Below, in pieces: positions 23,134 to 30,621 of a DNA stretch of 36,376 nucleotides. This DNA is from SVFI01 sp045546735 (GTDB lineage Bacteria > Bacillota > Clostridia > Lachnospirales > Lachnospiraceae). The stretch's first letter is position 1, and each line of letters begins with the position of its first letter. The translations under genes were made by a program, and so were the position numbers. The stretch covers positions 1 to 36,376 of the forward strand of contig JAZQDJ010000099.1 in assembly GCA_045546735.1 (NCBI GenBank). Reading direction: 5' to 3'. Below the pieces are notes generated by a model. It did not search any database. It saw only the letters and a list, made by a program, of their open reading frames with translations, and had not been told where the DNA came from.

Positions 23134-24180
23134 TTAAAGTATCTCCTCGATAAAAATAGTTCTTTCTTTACCGAGATCTACAATCCTTTCCTCTGTGACC
23201 GAACGGTTTACACGGTTATAATATATTTTTACAAGCGGCCTCGGACCGTCATTCAAACGGATATTAGACACAATACCTACTTCTTTGGTTGACAGACGAA
23301 CCATAACCCCGAGCGGATAAATCGGAATATTGTTAACAAATGCATCAACTACCGCCGGGTCATAATACATTCCGCTTGCGCCGTAAAGTTCTTCCACTGC
23401 CAAGTACGGCGGCATATCTAAAAACGTAATTGCTGCTGCATATCTCTCGCACACAGAAATAATGCGTGCCCCGAGAGGAATTTCATCGCCTTTGATTCCC
23501 TTCGGATAACCCGAACCGTTGTATCTCTCATGATGCGACTGGATACAAGATGCAATCACACGCGGAATGTTTTTCTGCAACGCAAAATAATACCCGTATG
23601 TCGGATGCTCCTGCCACAAATTCTCCTCCGCCGCATTACGCTGATCGAGCCTGACGAGATTGGGCATTTCTGCAATACCCATGTTGTGCAAAAGCGCACT
23701 GATAAGGACAACTATCATCTCATCCATACCGAGATTCATACTTCCTGCAACAAGACCGCTGAGCACAGCTGTATAAATAGCATGATCATACAGACGCACC
23801 TTATGAATGATGCGCATCTCTACTAAAGTCTTAAGCACTTCTTCATTTCTGGCAATCTTCTTAATCAACTGCTCGAGCTGTCTTGCCACTTCGACAACAT
23901 GATCATTTTTGTTTGCCTCTGCCTGTAGCGGCGAAAACTGTCTGAGCACACGAACAAAATCTTCAACAAGGGAATGTTCCATCTTGTCCATCGGCGTAAT
24001 CAAGATTGTATCCGGATCTAAAATATCCACCATCTCAATGCCGATTTCTTTGAGCTGATCAAGATTTCTGTTACTCAAAATCGTGCCTGCTTTTAACAGA
24101 CAAATATCAGTTCCCGGCTGATAGATTGTCTGCTCCAGCTGCATACCCGGCTTTACAGCCTTAATCTTCATTTTTCCCAT
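23134..24180 (-). CDS. Degenerate HD-GYP domain protein
   Basis: 348 residues from ATG at 24180 (AAGGGG eight bases upstream). The N-terminal domain (1-60) starts KMKIKAVKPGMQLEQTIY, like the intact HD-GYP protein at 806-1897. The C-terminal domain (about 125-270) aligns with HD-GYP but the catalytic core is altered: HD becomes H165-N166, the following Lys becomes I169, and the later ADVYDA becomes C-E245-R-Y-A248-A. H133, H192, H216-H217 and GSGYP (222-226) are kept. Loss of the HD aspartate, a bridging metal ligand, predicts no or poor cyclic-di-GMP hydrolysis. It may be a ligand-sensing or scaffold version. A C-terminal beta domain (280-348) resembles that of the intact paralogue. It lies between the aminotransferase terminator and the carD-like gene. 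Confidence 0.85.
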   Translation of the reverse strand: MGKMKIKAVKPGMQLEQTIYQPGTDICLLKAGTILSNRNLDQLKEIGIEMVDILDPDTILITPMDKMEHSLVEDFVRVLRQFSPLQAEANKNDHVVEVARQLEQLIKKIARNEEVLKTLVEMRIIHKVRLYDHAIYTAVLSGLVAGSMNLGMDEMIVVLISALLHNMGIAEMPNLVRLDQRNAAEENLWQEHPTYGYYFALQKNIPRVIASCIQSHHERYNGSGYPKGIKGDEIPLGARIISVCERYAAAITFLDMPPYLAVEELYGASGMYYDPAVVDAFVNNIPIYPLGVMVRLSTKEVGIVSNIRLNDGPRPLVKIYYNRVNRSVTEERIVDLGKERTIFIEEIL

Positions 24181-24208
24181 ACAAAATACCCCTTTTTTAC
24201 ACAAAAAT

Positions 24209-24244
24209 AACTCCTCTTTTATTCTCTACGATAAAAGAGGAGTT
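24209..24244 (-). terminator. Terminator of the aminotransferase gene
   Basis: A 14-bp perfect stem AACTCCTCTTTTAT/ATAAAAGAGGAGTT with an 8-nt loop, followed on the minus strand by ATTTTTG. A TTGACA (24244-24249) directly after the aminotransferase stop could serve as a -35 box for the HD-GYP gene, though no good -10 is seen. Confidence 0.85.
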
Positions 24245-24249
24245 GTCAA

Positions 24250-25464
24250 CTATTGATGATAGTACGAAAGAAAATCTTTTAAACTTTCTGCCGCCTTCAT
24301 GAGCGCCTCACATTCAGGCAAATATACAATTCTGAAATGATCCGGTTTTTCCCAATGAAAACCGCCGCCGTGCGTAAATAATATATGCTTTTCTTTCAAG
24401 AAATCCAACACGAATTTTTCATCATCCGTAATGTTCATTTTCTTTACATCCAATTTCGGGAACATATAAAATGCCGCTTTCGGCTTTACGACACTGATTC
24501 CTTCCATCTCACAAATAGCTTTGTACATACATTCGCGCTGTTCATAAACTCTGCCGCCCGGTGCCACAAGCTTCTTTGTTTCCTCCCTGCATGCAAGTGC
24601 CGCCGGAATTAATGACTGCGCCGGAACATTGGAACAAAGACGCATGGAAGAAAGCAGCTTCAATCCTTCTATGTAACCTTTTGCGCGGGATTTGTCCCCG
24701 CAAAGCACCATCCAACCACAACGATATCCTGCAATCAAATGAGACTTGGAAAGTCCGTTAAAACTGATAGTTAAAAGATCCGGGGCTAGCGATGCAAGTG
24801 CCGTATGCTCAAGTCCGTCCATAACCAATCTGTCATATATCTCATCCGCAAACAGGATTAACTCATGCTCCCTTGCCAAATCGACAATCTGTTGCAAAAT
24901 CTCCACCGGATAAAGGGCTCCGGTCGGATTGTTCGGATTAATCACAACAATACCTTTCGTCTTATCCGTTATCTTTTTCCGCATATCTTCGATATCCGGA
25001 TACCATTCCTGTTGCTCGTCACAAATGTAATGAACTGCGTTACCTCCGGCTAACGTTACCGAAGCCGTCCAAAGAGGGTAGTCCGGGGCCGGAACCAAAA
25101 TCTCATCTCCCGGATCCAAAAGTCCCTGCATAGACATCGTAATCAGCTCGCTCACGCCGTTCCCTGTATAAATGTCATCCAGCGAAACATTCGGCATTTT
25201 CTTTTCGATACAATAATCTAAAATTGCTTCCCGCGCAGCTGTAATTCCTTTCGAGTCCGAGTACCCCTCGGTACATGTCAGATTTTCCGCAATCGCACGC
25301 GTCACCGCCTCCGGTGCATGAAAACCGAACGGCGCCGGATTTCCGATGTTCAGTTTTACAATATTGATTCCTTCTGCACTGAGTTTATCCGCCTCATCCA
25401 TAATCGGTCCACGGATATCATAGCAGACATAATCGAGTTTCTTTGACTTTTCATATGTTCTCAT
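24250..25464 (-). CDS. PLP-dependent aminotransferase, AlaA-like
   Basis: 404-residue fold-type I aminotransferase. Seen: the N-terminal LNIGNPAPFGF, YSDSKGITAAREAI, the PLP-ring Tyr segment PDYPLWTASV, NPNNPTGALY, the Asp of ILFADEIYDRL, the Schiff-base lysine in NGLSKSHLIAGYR, and the late substrate-binding Arg in HFRIVYLP. The closest named group I recognise is the alanine/glutamate-pyruvate transaminase AlaA, which also has the start YDIRGPIMDEA. It would exchange amino groups between alanine or a similar amino acid and 2-oxoglutarate. It is monocistronic, with a near-consensus promoter upstream and a strong terminator downstream. Confidence 0.9.
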   Translation of the reverse strand: MRTYEKSKKLDYVCYDIRGPIMDEADKLSAEGINIVKLNIGNPAPFGFHAPEAVTRAIAENLTCTEGYSDSKGITAAREAILDYCIEKKMPNVSLDDIYTGNGVSELITMSMQGLLDPGDEILVPAPDYPLWTASVTLAGGNAVHYICDEQQEWYPDIEDMRKKITDKTKGIVVINPNNPTGALYPVEILQQIVDLAREHELILFADEIYDRLVMDGLEHTALASLAPDLLTISFNGLSKSHLIAGYRCGWMVLCGDKSRAKGYIEGLKLLSSMRLCSNVPAQSLIPAALACREETKKLVAPGGRVYEQRECMYKAICEMEGISVVKPKAAFYMFPKLDVKKMNITDDEKFVLDFLKEKHILFTHGGGFHWEKPDHFRIVYLPECEALMKAAESLKDFLSYYHQ

Positions 25465-25494
25465 ATTATTACCACCTTGTTTTTTGACTTTTTT

Positions 25495-25523
25495 ATCATA
25501 TTATCTTTCATTTTATGTGTCAA
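25495..25523 (-). promoter_or_regulatory. Promoter of the aminotransferase gene
   Basis: Minus-strand TTGACA (25518-25523), 17-nt spacer, TATGAT (25495-25500). Confidence 0.8.
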
Positions 25524-25543
25524 TTCCCGTCTTTATCAAAGTA

Positions 25544-26131
25544 TTAGAAAAAGACTCCGGTAATAAAAATTTCAATTCCGATTCCGATTAAAATAACACC
25601 GCCGAGAACCGATGCCTTATTCGCCAATTTCGTCCCGAATTTTTTCCCGATTACAAGCCCTGCCATACAGATTATAAATGTAACAAATGCGATGATTCCC
25701 GACGCAAGCAGTGCCTGTCCGAAATTATATTCTGCAATCGTAAATCCAACCGAAAGCGCATCGATGGAAGTCGCAATTCCCTGTATAAACAAGACCCACG
25801 CCGTAAGTTTTTCTTTCTTTACTTCCTCTTCTTCCCCGCGGATACCCTCGACTAACATTTTCCCTCCGATAAACGCAAGCAAAATAAGCGCAATCCACGG
25901 AATAAACGCCTGAAACTTTTCAAAGTAACAGAGCATGGTATGCACGCAGAGCCATCCTGTCATCGGCATAAAAGCCTGAAAAAAAGCAAATACACCTGCG
26001 ACAGTGCACATTCGTTTCTTCTTCATTGCAGGGTCATTCAAGCCGTTTGCAAGCGACACGGAAAAAGCGTCCATCGCAAGCCCAACGCCCAGCAAAATGC
26101 TGCTTACAAAAAATCGTATGCCAAGCTGCAT
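25544..26131 (-). CDS. mntP: Manganese efflux pump MntP
   Basis: 195 residues with six membrane helices. Family signatures are the acidic residues in MDAFSVSLANG (helix 1) and SIDALSVGFT (helix 4), which form an internal repeat, with a charged cytoplasmic loop (GEEEEVKKEK) between the halves. MntP exports Mn2+ and protects against manganese overload. AGGAGG precedes the ATG. The identity is strengthened by the yybP-ykoY manganese riboswitch found upstream on the same strand; the leader from aptamer to start codon is about 230 nt. Confidence 0.93.
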   Translation of the reverse strand: MQLGIRFFVSSILLGVGLAMDAFSVSLANGLNDPAMKKKRMCTVAGVFAFFQAFMPMTGWLCVHTMLCYFEKFQAFIPWIALILLAFIGGKMLVEGIRGEEEEVKKEKLTAWVLFIQGIATSIDALSVGFTIAEYNFGQALLASGIIAFVTFIICMAGLVIGKKFGTKLANKASVLGGVILIGIGIEIFITGVFF

Positions 26132-26158
26132 TTTATTTCCTCCTTAAATTGTTATCCT

Positions 26159-26187
26159 ATAGTAGTGACAAATATAGACTTTACCAA
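26159..26187 (-). promoter_or_regulatory. Possible second mntP promoter, downstream of the riboswitch
   Basis: Minus-strand TTGGTA (26182-26187), 17-nt spacer, TACTAT (26159-26164); each box matches 4 of 6. If real it would give manganese-independent basal expression. Confidence 0.3.
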
Positions 26188-26278
26188 CTTACAAAGAAAA
26201 ATTGCTTTCTCGGACACGTTTTTCAACAGTCCTCGATAGCAGCTTTTTTCTGCAAGTTATTCAATTCCATATTTCCCC

Positions 26279-26315
26279 AAAAAATATCCCCGGATAACCG
26301 TTTGGCTATCCGGGG
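26279..26315 (-). terminator. Second terminator in the mntP leader
   Basis: Minus-strand stem CCCCGGATAGCC/GGTTATCCGGGG, loop AAAC, followed by ATATTTTTT. One G-U pair is tolerated on the minus strand only, confirming the direction. It lies about 50 nt beyond the riboswitch terminator and about 150 nt before mntP. Confidence 0.82.
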
Positions 26316-26322
26316 TGATTTA

Positions 26323-26367
26323 CAAAAAACAGACTCCACGTATAGCTTTACAGTTATACATGAGTCT
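26323..26367 (-). terminator. Mn2+ riboswitch expression-platform terminator
   Basis: Minus-strand outer stem AGACTC/GAGTCT (26362-26367 and 26331-26336) and inner stem GTATA/TATAC, followed by G and U6. Its left arm includes CTCATG (26359-26364), the 3' strand of aptamer P1, so ligand-bound P1 prevents this terminator: an ON switch with Mn2+. Confidence 0.82.
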
Positions 26368-26440
26368 CGCAATTTAAAACAAGCCAGGTCAAAGACCAGT
26401 ATGTTGACTTGTTACGCAAAGCGCTCGCTACTCCCTCATG
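26359..26440 (-). ncRNA. yybP-ykoY manganese-sensing riboswitch
   Basis: Minus-strand RNA with P1 CATGAG (26435-26440) paired with CTCATG (26359-26364), the conserved GGGAGTAGC (26427-26435) at the top of P1, and the second conserved loop GTCAACATACT (26398-26408) inside a helix AACAAGTCA/TGGCTTGTT. These are the two cross-facing loops that hold Mn2+ in this class. It lies upstream of mntP, the classic target, and about 10 nt after a predicted start. Identified by eye from motifs; no covariance model was run. Confidence 0.88.
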
Positions 26441-26456
26441 GGTTTTATTTTGGATT

Positions 26457-26485
26457 ACATTACCACTCACGACAAAAAATGTCAA
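26457..26485 (-). promoter_or_regulatory. Promoter of the mntP riboswitch transcript
   Basis: Minus-strand TTGACA (26480-26485), 17-nt spacer, TAATGT (26457-26462) with TGG just before the -10. The start near 26450 is just before aptamer P1. Confidence 0.65.
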
Positions 26486-26503
26486 TTTCTTTTCTGCATT
26501 TAA

Positions 26504-26532
26504 TTGCCAAGATGCTCTTTTTTTATTATGAT
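26504..26532 (+). promoter_or_regulatory. glnA promoter
   Basis: TTGCCA (26504-26509), 17-nt spacer, TATGAT (26527-26532). It overlaps no obvious inverted operator and is divergent from the mntP promoter. Confidence 0.7.
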
Positions 26533-26586
26533 AAAGATTAGAAGTTTTATACTTTCACTTTAAAAAATAAAACAGGGGGTGCCCAA

Positions 26587-28011
26587 ATGGCTAGAACCGC
26601 ACAGGAGATTATGGATCTCATCAAAGAACAGGACATTAAAATGATCGATTTTAAAATCGTAGATATTAACGGACAGTATCGTCACGTAACGATTCCGGCA
26701 CAGCAGTTTTCCGCCGAAACTATGGAAAACGGTATCGGATTCGATGCTTCCAACTACGGATACGCCGTCGTTGAAAAAAGTGACATGGTATTTATTCCGG
26801 ACCTTGACACAGCTATCGTTGATCCGTTTTGCGATATCGCCACATTATCCATCACAGGAAATGCAATGATTATCGACTACCCGAAAAACCGTCCGCTCGA
26901 CCAGTATCCGCGTAACATTGTACTGGCAGCAGAGCAGTACATGAAAGATACAGGTATTGCAGATACGATGCTGATTCTTCCGGAATTCGAGTTCCATTTA
27001 TTCGACAACGTAGGCTGGTCTGTGCAGCCAAACGAAATCGGCGTCGGCATTGATGTAGCACAGGCTTACTGGAATACTGCAGAGGAAGGCAAGGGTAACG
27101 TAGTTGCTCACCAGAAAGGCTACCATGTAGCAAAGCCTTTTGACCGTTCTTACGAATGTCGTTCCGAAATGTGTCTCCAGATGGAAAAAGCAGGTATTCC
27201 GATTAAATATCATCACCCGGAAGTAGGGGCAGCCGGCCAGTTTGAAATCGAGCCGATGCTCGGACAGATGTCAAAAATGGCAGACAACACCATGATGATT
27301 AAATATATCATTCACAATACTGCACTCAAATACGGCAAAACAGCAACTTTTATGCCAAAGCCGGTTTACAACGAAGCCGGAAACGGTATGCATGTACATA
27401 TGCTTTTGTTAAAAGACGGTCAGCCTGTCTTCTCTGACGATGACGGATACGCTCATCTGAGTAAAACAGCACACTATTTTATGGGCGGACTTTTAAAACA
27501 TATTTCTTCCCTTTGTGCATTGACAAATCCGAGTACAAACTCGTTCAAGAGACTTGTTCCGGGATTTGAGGCACCGGTTACGGTCGGCTATGCAACTTCA
27601 AACCGCAGCGCTGTTATCCGCATCCCTGCTTATGCAAAAACACCGGAGCTTCGCCGTTTTGAAATCCGTAACCCGGATGCAACCTGTAACCCATACCTTT
27701 GCTATGCAGCCATCCTGATGGCAGGTCTTGACGGTGTAAAAAATCAAATTGACCCACATGCAAACGGCTGGGGACCGTACGATATGAACCTTTACACTTT
27801 GTCTGATGAAGAAAAAGCAAAACTTTCTTCCCTTCCGACAACACTTGATGCTGCTCTTGACGCACTTGAGGCTGATCACGATTATCTGACAGCCGGCGGT
27901 GTATTCCCTGAGCATCTGATCAAAAACTTTATTGCAAACAAACGCAAAGAATGTGCAGAACTTGCCAAGATTCCGCATCCGGCAGAGTTCGACAGATACT
28001 TTAATTTGTAA
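26587..28011 (+). CDS. glnA: Type I glutamine synthetase
   Basis: 474 residues; makes glutamine from glutamate, ammonia and ATP, normally as a dodecamer in the cytoplasm. Seen: the beta-grasp start (VDINGQYRHVTIPA), EFEFHLFD, the metal and ammonia-site segment AAGQFEIE, NGMHVHM, the ATP-binding region around FMPKPVYNEAGNGMHVH, the NRSAVIRIP active-site stretch and RRFEIRNPDATCNPYL. Length and the extra segment after EFHLFD (VGWSVQPNEIGVG onward) resemble the I-beta subgroup of proteobacteria more than the shorter I-alpha form of Bacillus. Y403 in NLYTLSDEEK aligns with the adenylylated Tyr397 of E. coli. AGGGGGT precedes the ATG. Own promoter and terminator. Confidence 0.95.
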   Translation: MARTAQEIMDLIKEQDIKMIDFKIVDINGQYRHVTIPAQQFSAETMENGIGFDASNYGYAVVEKSDMVFIPDLDTAIVDPFCDIATLSITGNAMIIDYPKNRPLDQYPRNIVLAAEQYMKDTGIADTMLILPEFEFHLFDNVGWSVQPNEIGVGIDVAQAYWNTAEEGKGNVVAHQKGYHVAKPFDRSYECRSEMCLQMEKAGIPIKYHHPEVGAAGQFEIEPMLGQMSKMADNTMMIKYIIHNTALKYGKTATFMPKPVYNEAGNGMHVHMLLLKDGQPVFSDDDGYAHLSKTAHYFMGGLLKHISSLCALTNPSTNSFKRLVPGFEAPVTVGYATSNRSAVIRIPAYAKTPELRRFEIRNPDATCNPYLCYAAILMAGLDGVKNQIDPHANGWGPYDMNLYTLSDEEKAKLSSLPTTLDAALDALEADHDYLTAGGVFPEHLIKNFIANKRKECAELAKIPHPAEFDRYFNL

Positions 28012-28027
28012 AAACTTTAAGCCATGC

Positions 28028-28085
28028 AAAAAAGTCCCGAAAGACCTTGCAAGCTCGCTTGCATAGGTTTTTGGGGGCTTTTTTA
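28028..28085 (+). terminator. glnA terminator
   Basis: A long imperfect stem: AAAAAAGTCCCGAAAGACC (28028-28046) against GGTTTTTGGGGGCTTTTTT (28066-28084), with TGCAAG/CTTGCA inside and a U6 tail, 16 bp after the stop codon. Confidence 0.85.
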
Positions 28086-28089
28086 TAAG

Positions 28090-28187
28090 GCGCGAAGCGC
28101 CGCATGAGCAAACGGAAAGCCTCGAAGAGGTGAGTTTGCGAATATCGCATGGCGAAGGCAGGCGAGTTTGCGAATATCGCATGGCGA
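28090..28187. repeat. Small repeat patch: hairpin plus two 24-bp direct repeats at 32-bp period
   Basis: GGCGC-GAA-GCGCC (28089-28101) is followed by two copies of a 24-bp unit starting GAGTTTGCGAATATCGCATG and ending GCGA (28132-28155 and 28164-28187), 8 bp apart. Each unit contains the mini-dyad TGCGA-ATA-TCGCA. The GC-rich patch stands between two terminators in otherwise AT-rich DNA. No coding sense; resembles a dispersed intergenic palindromic element. Confidence 0.65.
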
Positions 28188-28206
28188 TGTTCTTGGCAAA
28201 TAACAT

Positions 28207-28245
28207 AAAAGGAACCGGCAGATAAAACATTTTCCGGTTCCTTTT
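28207..28245. terminator. Bidirectional terminator beyond the repeat patch
   Basis: AAAAGGAACCGG (28207-28218) pairs with CCGGTTCCTTTT (28234-28245) and has T-runs on both strands. It is the only strong terminator between the anti-sigma gene (minus, ends 28563) and glnA. Confidence 0.75.
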
Positions 28246-28562
28246 CTCATAACTTCGACTATATTCTTTTATTTTGATAACATATATCTGTAAAATTCAA
28301 GAGATTTTTCGACCCAAAACTCTCTTTATCAAGAATCTATCTGTAATTTTGACCACTTATATCTATATGTCAGTTTACATAATTCTAATTCATACTCAAT
28401 TTCTCACTAAAACGACATCCAAATCACATGAATATACAATTTCTATCTGAAAAATGTCCTAAAATTTACATATATATCAAGAAAGTTTTCCTGCTTCTAT
28501 CTGTTTTCTATTCCAAATCAGACAAAATCCCTCTTCCATTCCCTTAAATACAAGGACTGCAC
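28246..28562. other. AT-rich non-coding gap
   Basis: 317 bp without a convincing gene, promoter or terminator. It holds three exact copies of TCTATCTG (28336-28343, 28442-28449, 28496-28503) and one partial copy near 28283. It would be the 3' untranslated region of the anti-sigma transcript. Confidence 0.5.
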
Positions 28563-30032
28563 CTATTGCTCAATCACATATCCGTCCTTCGCATTTCCTG
28601 ATAAAACATACGTGTACATCGTACCTCCCTGTACAGATGCTGTAAAAGCAGAATCTAAAGAATAAACTTCTCCCTCCATATCCGTAATTTCAGTCTTAAA
28701 TTCCGCACACATATCTGACTCCCATTCTGTCATTTCAAAATCCTGCGGATAAAACATGAAAGTCATACTGTCTCCTCTGCGAATCGGAGTATTCTCCGAT
28801 GCATAACCTCCGGACTGCGTTCCTTTCCAAACACCGTCGATTCCGTAAGAAAGACCCATCATCCAAATATCATCATCTGCATTATTTACAATTCTGATAT
28901 GAAATTCATCCGGACTTATCGCATATTCTTCCTGTGCCTTTATAGTTTCCTGCACCTGCGCCTGCTTCTGTGCCTCCTGACGCTGCACTTCCGATTCCAT
29001 TGCCGCATTCATTTCCATGGTCGCATAGACTTCTTCTGCACTCATAAATGCATACGTATCAAGCCCTGTCTTGCAAATCAAATTCTGCAAAAGGACAATG
29101 TCATCATAACAGGTTTTAATTTCATATCCGGCAAACTCCGATGCCTCATCTTCAGTTACCGTAAGCTTGCGACTTTCCCCTTCGGAAACATACTCAAACG
29201 ATACTTCTCCTAAATTCTCAATCACTGCCAAAAGAACATATGCATACGACTCCATCATTTTTTCTTTTGATGCAGCCTTCTCCGGCATCACTTCGCCGTC
29301 AAGCACAAACGTCCATCCATATGGCTCCTCTGCCGTTTGCAACTGACTGGTATAACCTCCGAGATAACTTCCCATATCAAGTGCCAGAATCGGAAGATTA
29401 TTCGAAGGCATATCACCGACATATGGATGTCTTGTTGCATACACTGCAGAGGTGATTGACAGGATATCCTCTCCGTCGGCCCAGATAACCCGGTCACCGG
29501 ACTTCACCATCTTAATCGGTGTCTTTGAGGTATATTCCGATGTCATAACTCCCATATTTTTCCACGGACTTGTAACCACCGCCTTACATGAAACATTAAT
29601 CACTCCCGGCTCTTCCTCAACAAATTTAACATCACTCGGAACTCTCGCACTGTCTGTCATTGTAACTTCGACTGTCAAAACTTTTTCATCTACCGATGCT
29701 TTACAATATACCGACTCACTGCCTACAAAATCACCGGTCACAAACATATTTGCGAACATCAATACACCGAAAATTACAAATGCCAAAAGAATACTTCCAA
29801 CCGCAATTCCGACATTCCTTTTTCTCGTTTTTTTCAAAAAATCAATTTCTTTCTCTTCTTCCGCAATCGGCTGTGCTCCCGGCTCACGCATTGCATCAAG
29901 AACGCTTTGGCATCCCTCGCAATCCGTCACATGTTCCTCTATCCATTCATTCGTCACGTCGCTTGTCAATTCATCAATATAAGTAGGAAATAAATCCCTG
30001 ACAAGTTCGCACGGCAATTTATTCTTCATCAC
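28563..30032 (-). CDS. Zinc-finger anti-sigma factor with large extracellular domain
   Basis: 489 residues. The cytoplasmic N-terminus has the anti-sigma zinc motif H34-x3-C38-x2-C41 (HVTDCEGC), then acidic residues, one membrane helix (about 72-98) and a roughly 390-residue outer part without a recognised enzyme fold, including a Gln/Ala/Glu-rich coiled stretch (about 343-372, EVQRQEAQKQAQVQETIKAQ) and a beta-rich end. It should hold the sigma factor encoded just upstream at the membrane until a signal is sensed outside. Its start (GTG 30032, or ATG 30029) lies inside the sigma gene, so the two are translationally coupled. The outer part is much longer than in minimal anti-sigma factors. The inducing signal is unknown. 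Confidence 0.82.
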   Translation of the reverse strand: MMKNKLPCELVRDLFPTYIDELTSDVTNEWIEEHVTDCEGCQSVLDAMREPGAQPIAEEEKEIDFLKKTRKRNVGIAVGSILLAFVIFGVLMFANMFVTGDFVGSESVYCKASVDEKVLTVEVTMTDSARVPSDVKFVEEEPGVINVSCKAVVTSPWKNMGVMTSEYTSKTPIKMVKSGDRVIWADGEDILSITSAVYATRHPYVGDMPSNNLPILALDMGSYLGGYTSQLQTAEEPYGWTFVLDGEVMPEKAASKEKMMESYAYVLLAVIENLGEVSFEYVSEGESRKLTVTEDEASEFAGYEIKTCYDDIVLLQNLICKTGLDTYAFMSAEEVYATMEMNAAMESEVQRQEAQKQAQVQETIKAQEEYAISPDEFHIRIVNNADDDIWMMGLSYGIDGVWKGTQSGGYASENTPIRRGDSMTFMFYPQDFEMTEWESDMCAEFKTEITDMEGEVYSLDSAFTASVQGGTMYTYVLSGNAKDGYVIEQ

Positions 30033-30513
30033 GCATCAACTCCTCTCTCAACTTTTCCTTGCCTCTGTAAAATGTAACTCTTGCCCAGTTCTCCGTTTTC
30101 TCCATAATCTCTCCGATTTCCCGGAAAGACAGGTTACCGAATATCCTTAAATACAGCACCTCACGAAACGGCTCCGGGCAGACATGCAGTTTTTTCATAA
30201 TTTCCATCCGCGACGCTGCATCCATCACCCGGCTTTCCGCAGAAGCCGTAGCTAACTTCGGATCATCTATATTATCTTCTAAAGATTCTGTCGGCGGATG
30301 CTTTCTTTGGTAAGCAAGCCAAAGATTTTTGGCAATCGCACACAACCACGTCGATATTCTGCAACTTCCGTCAAACTTATTTATACTTTTTACCGCCTGA
30401 CAAAAAGTTTCCTGTGTCAGTTCTTCCGCCAAATCCTCATTATGCGTGCGCGTCAGCAAATACTTGTAAACCGTCTTCGCATATGCCTGATATATCTCAT
30501 CCATTGACTGCAT
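30019..30513 (-). CDS. ECF-type RNA polymerase sigma factor
   Basis: A 164-residue sigma-70 family protein with only regions 2 and 4. Region 2 (about 5-70) has the core-binding helix EDLAEELTQETFCQAVK and the -10 recognition stretch FDGSCRISTWLCAIAKN; region 4 (about 105-160) has LRIFGNLSFREIGEIMEKTENWARVTFYRGKEKL folding as a helix-turn-helix. ECF factors redirect polymerase to stress or envelope promoters and usually activate their own operon, although I see no clear ECF promoter in the 70 bp upstream. GGAGGG lies five to six bases before the ATG. It overlaps the start of its cognate anti-sigma gene by 14 bp. Confidence 0.93.
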   Translation of the reverse strand: MQSMDEIYQAYAKTVYKYLLTRTHNEDLAEELTQETFCQAVKSINKFDGSCRISTWLCAIAKNLWLAYQRKHPPTESLEDNIDDPKLATASAESRVMDAASRMEIMKKLHVCPEPFREVLYLRIFGNLSFREIGEIMEKTENWARVTFYRGKEKLREELMRDEE

Positions 30514-30583
30514 ATCTTCCCTCCTTTCCCGTGTGTTCTATATCGTTAATGCTGTTTTTTTATCTTTCGTTACAAAATTATAA

Positions 30584-30621
30584 CAAAAAAATGAAACTAT
30601 TGCGAAAAACAATAGTTTCAT
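30584..30621 (-). terminator. Terminator of the MoxR/VWA operon
   Basis: A 12-bp perfect stem ATGAAACTATTG/CAATAGTTTCAT with a 7-nt loop and U7 tail. The stem includes the stop codon of the last gene. Confidence 0.9.

Noticed and set aside
28132..28187. CRISPR-like direct repeats
   Set aside because: Only two units with an 8-bp gap, no spacers of usual length and no cas genes.
27598..28230. 210-codon open frame on the minus strand across the glnA 3' end
   Set aside because: It lies antisense to the well-conserved glutamine synthetase and its terminator, has no ribosome site, and its composition is that of a reverse-frame shadow.
30514..30583. ECF-type autoregulatory promoter before the sigma gene
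   Set aside because: GTAAC and CGATA are present but separated by 23 bp, too far for the usual 16-17 bp spacing.
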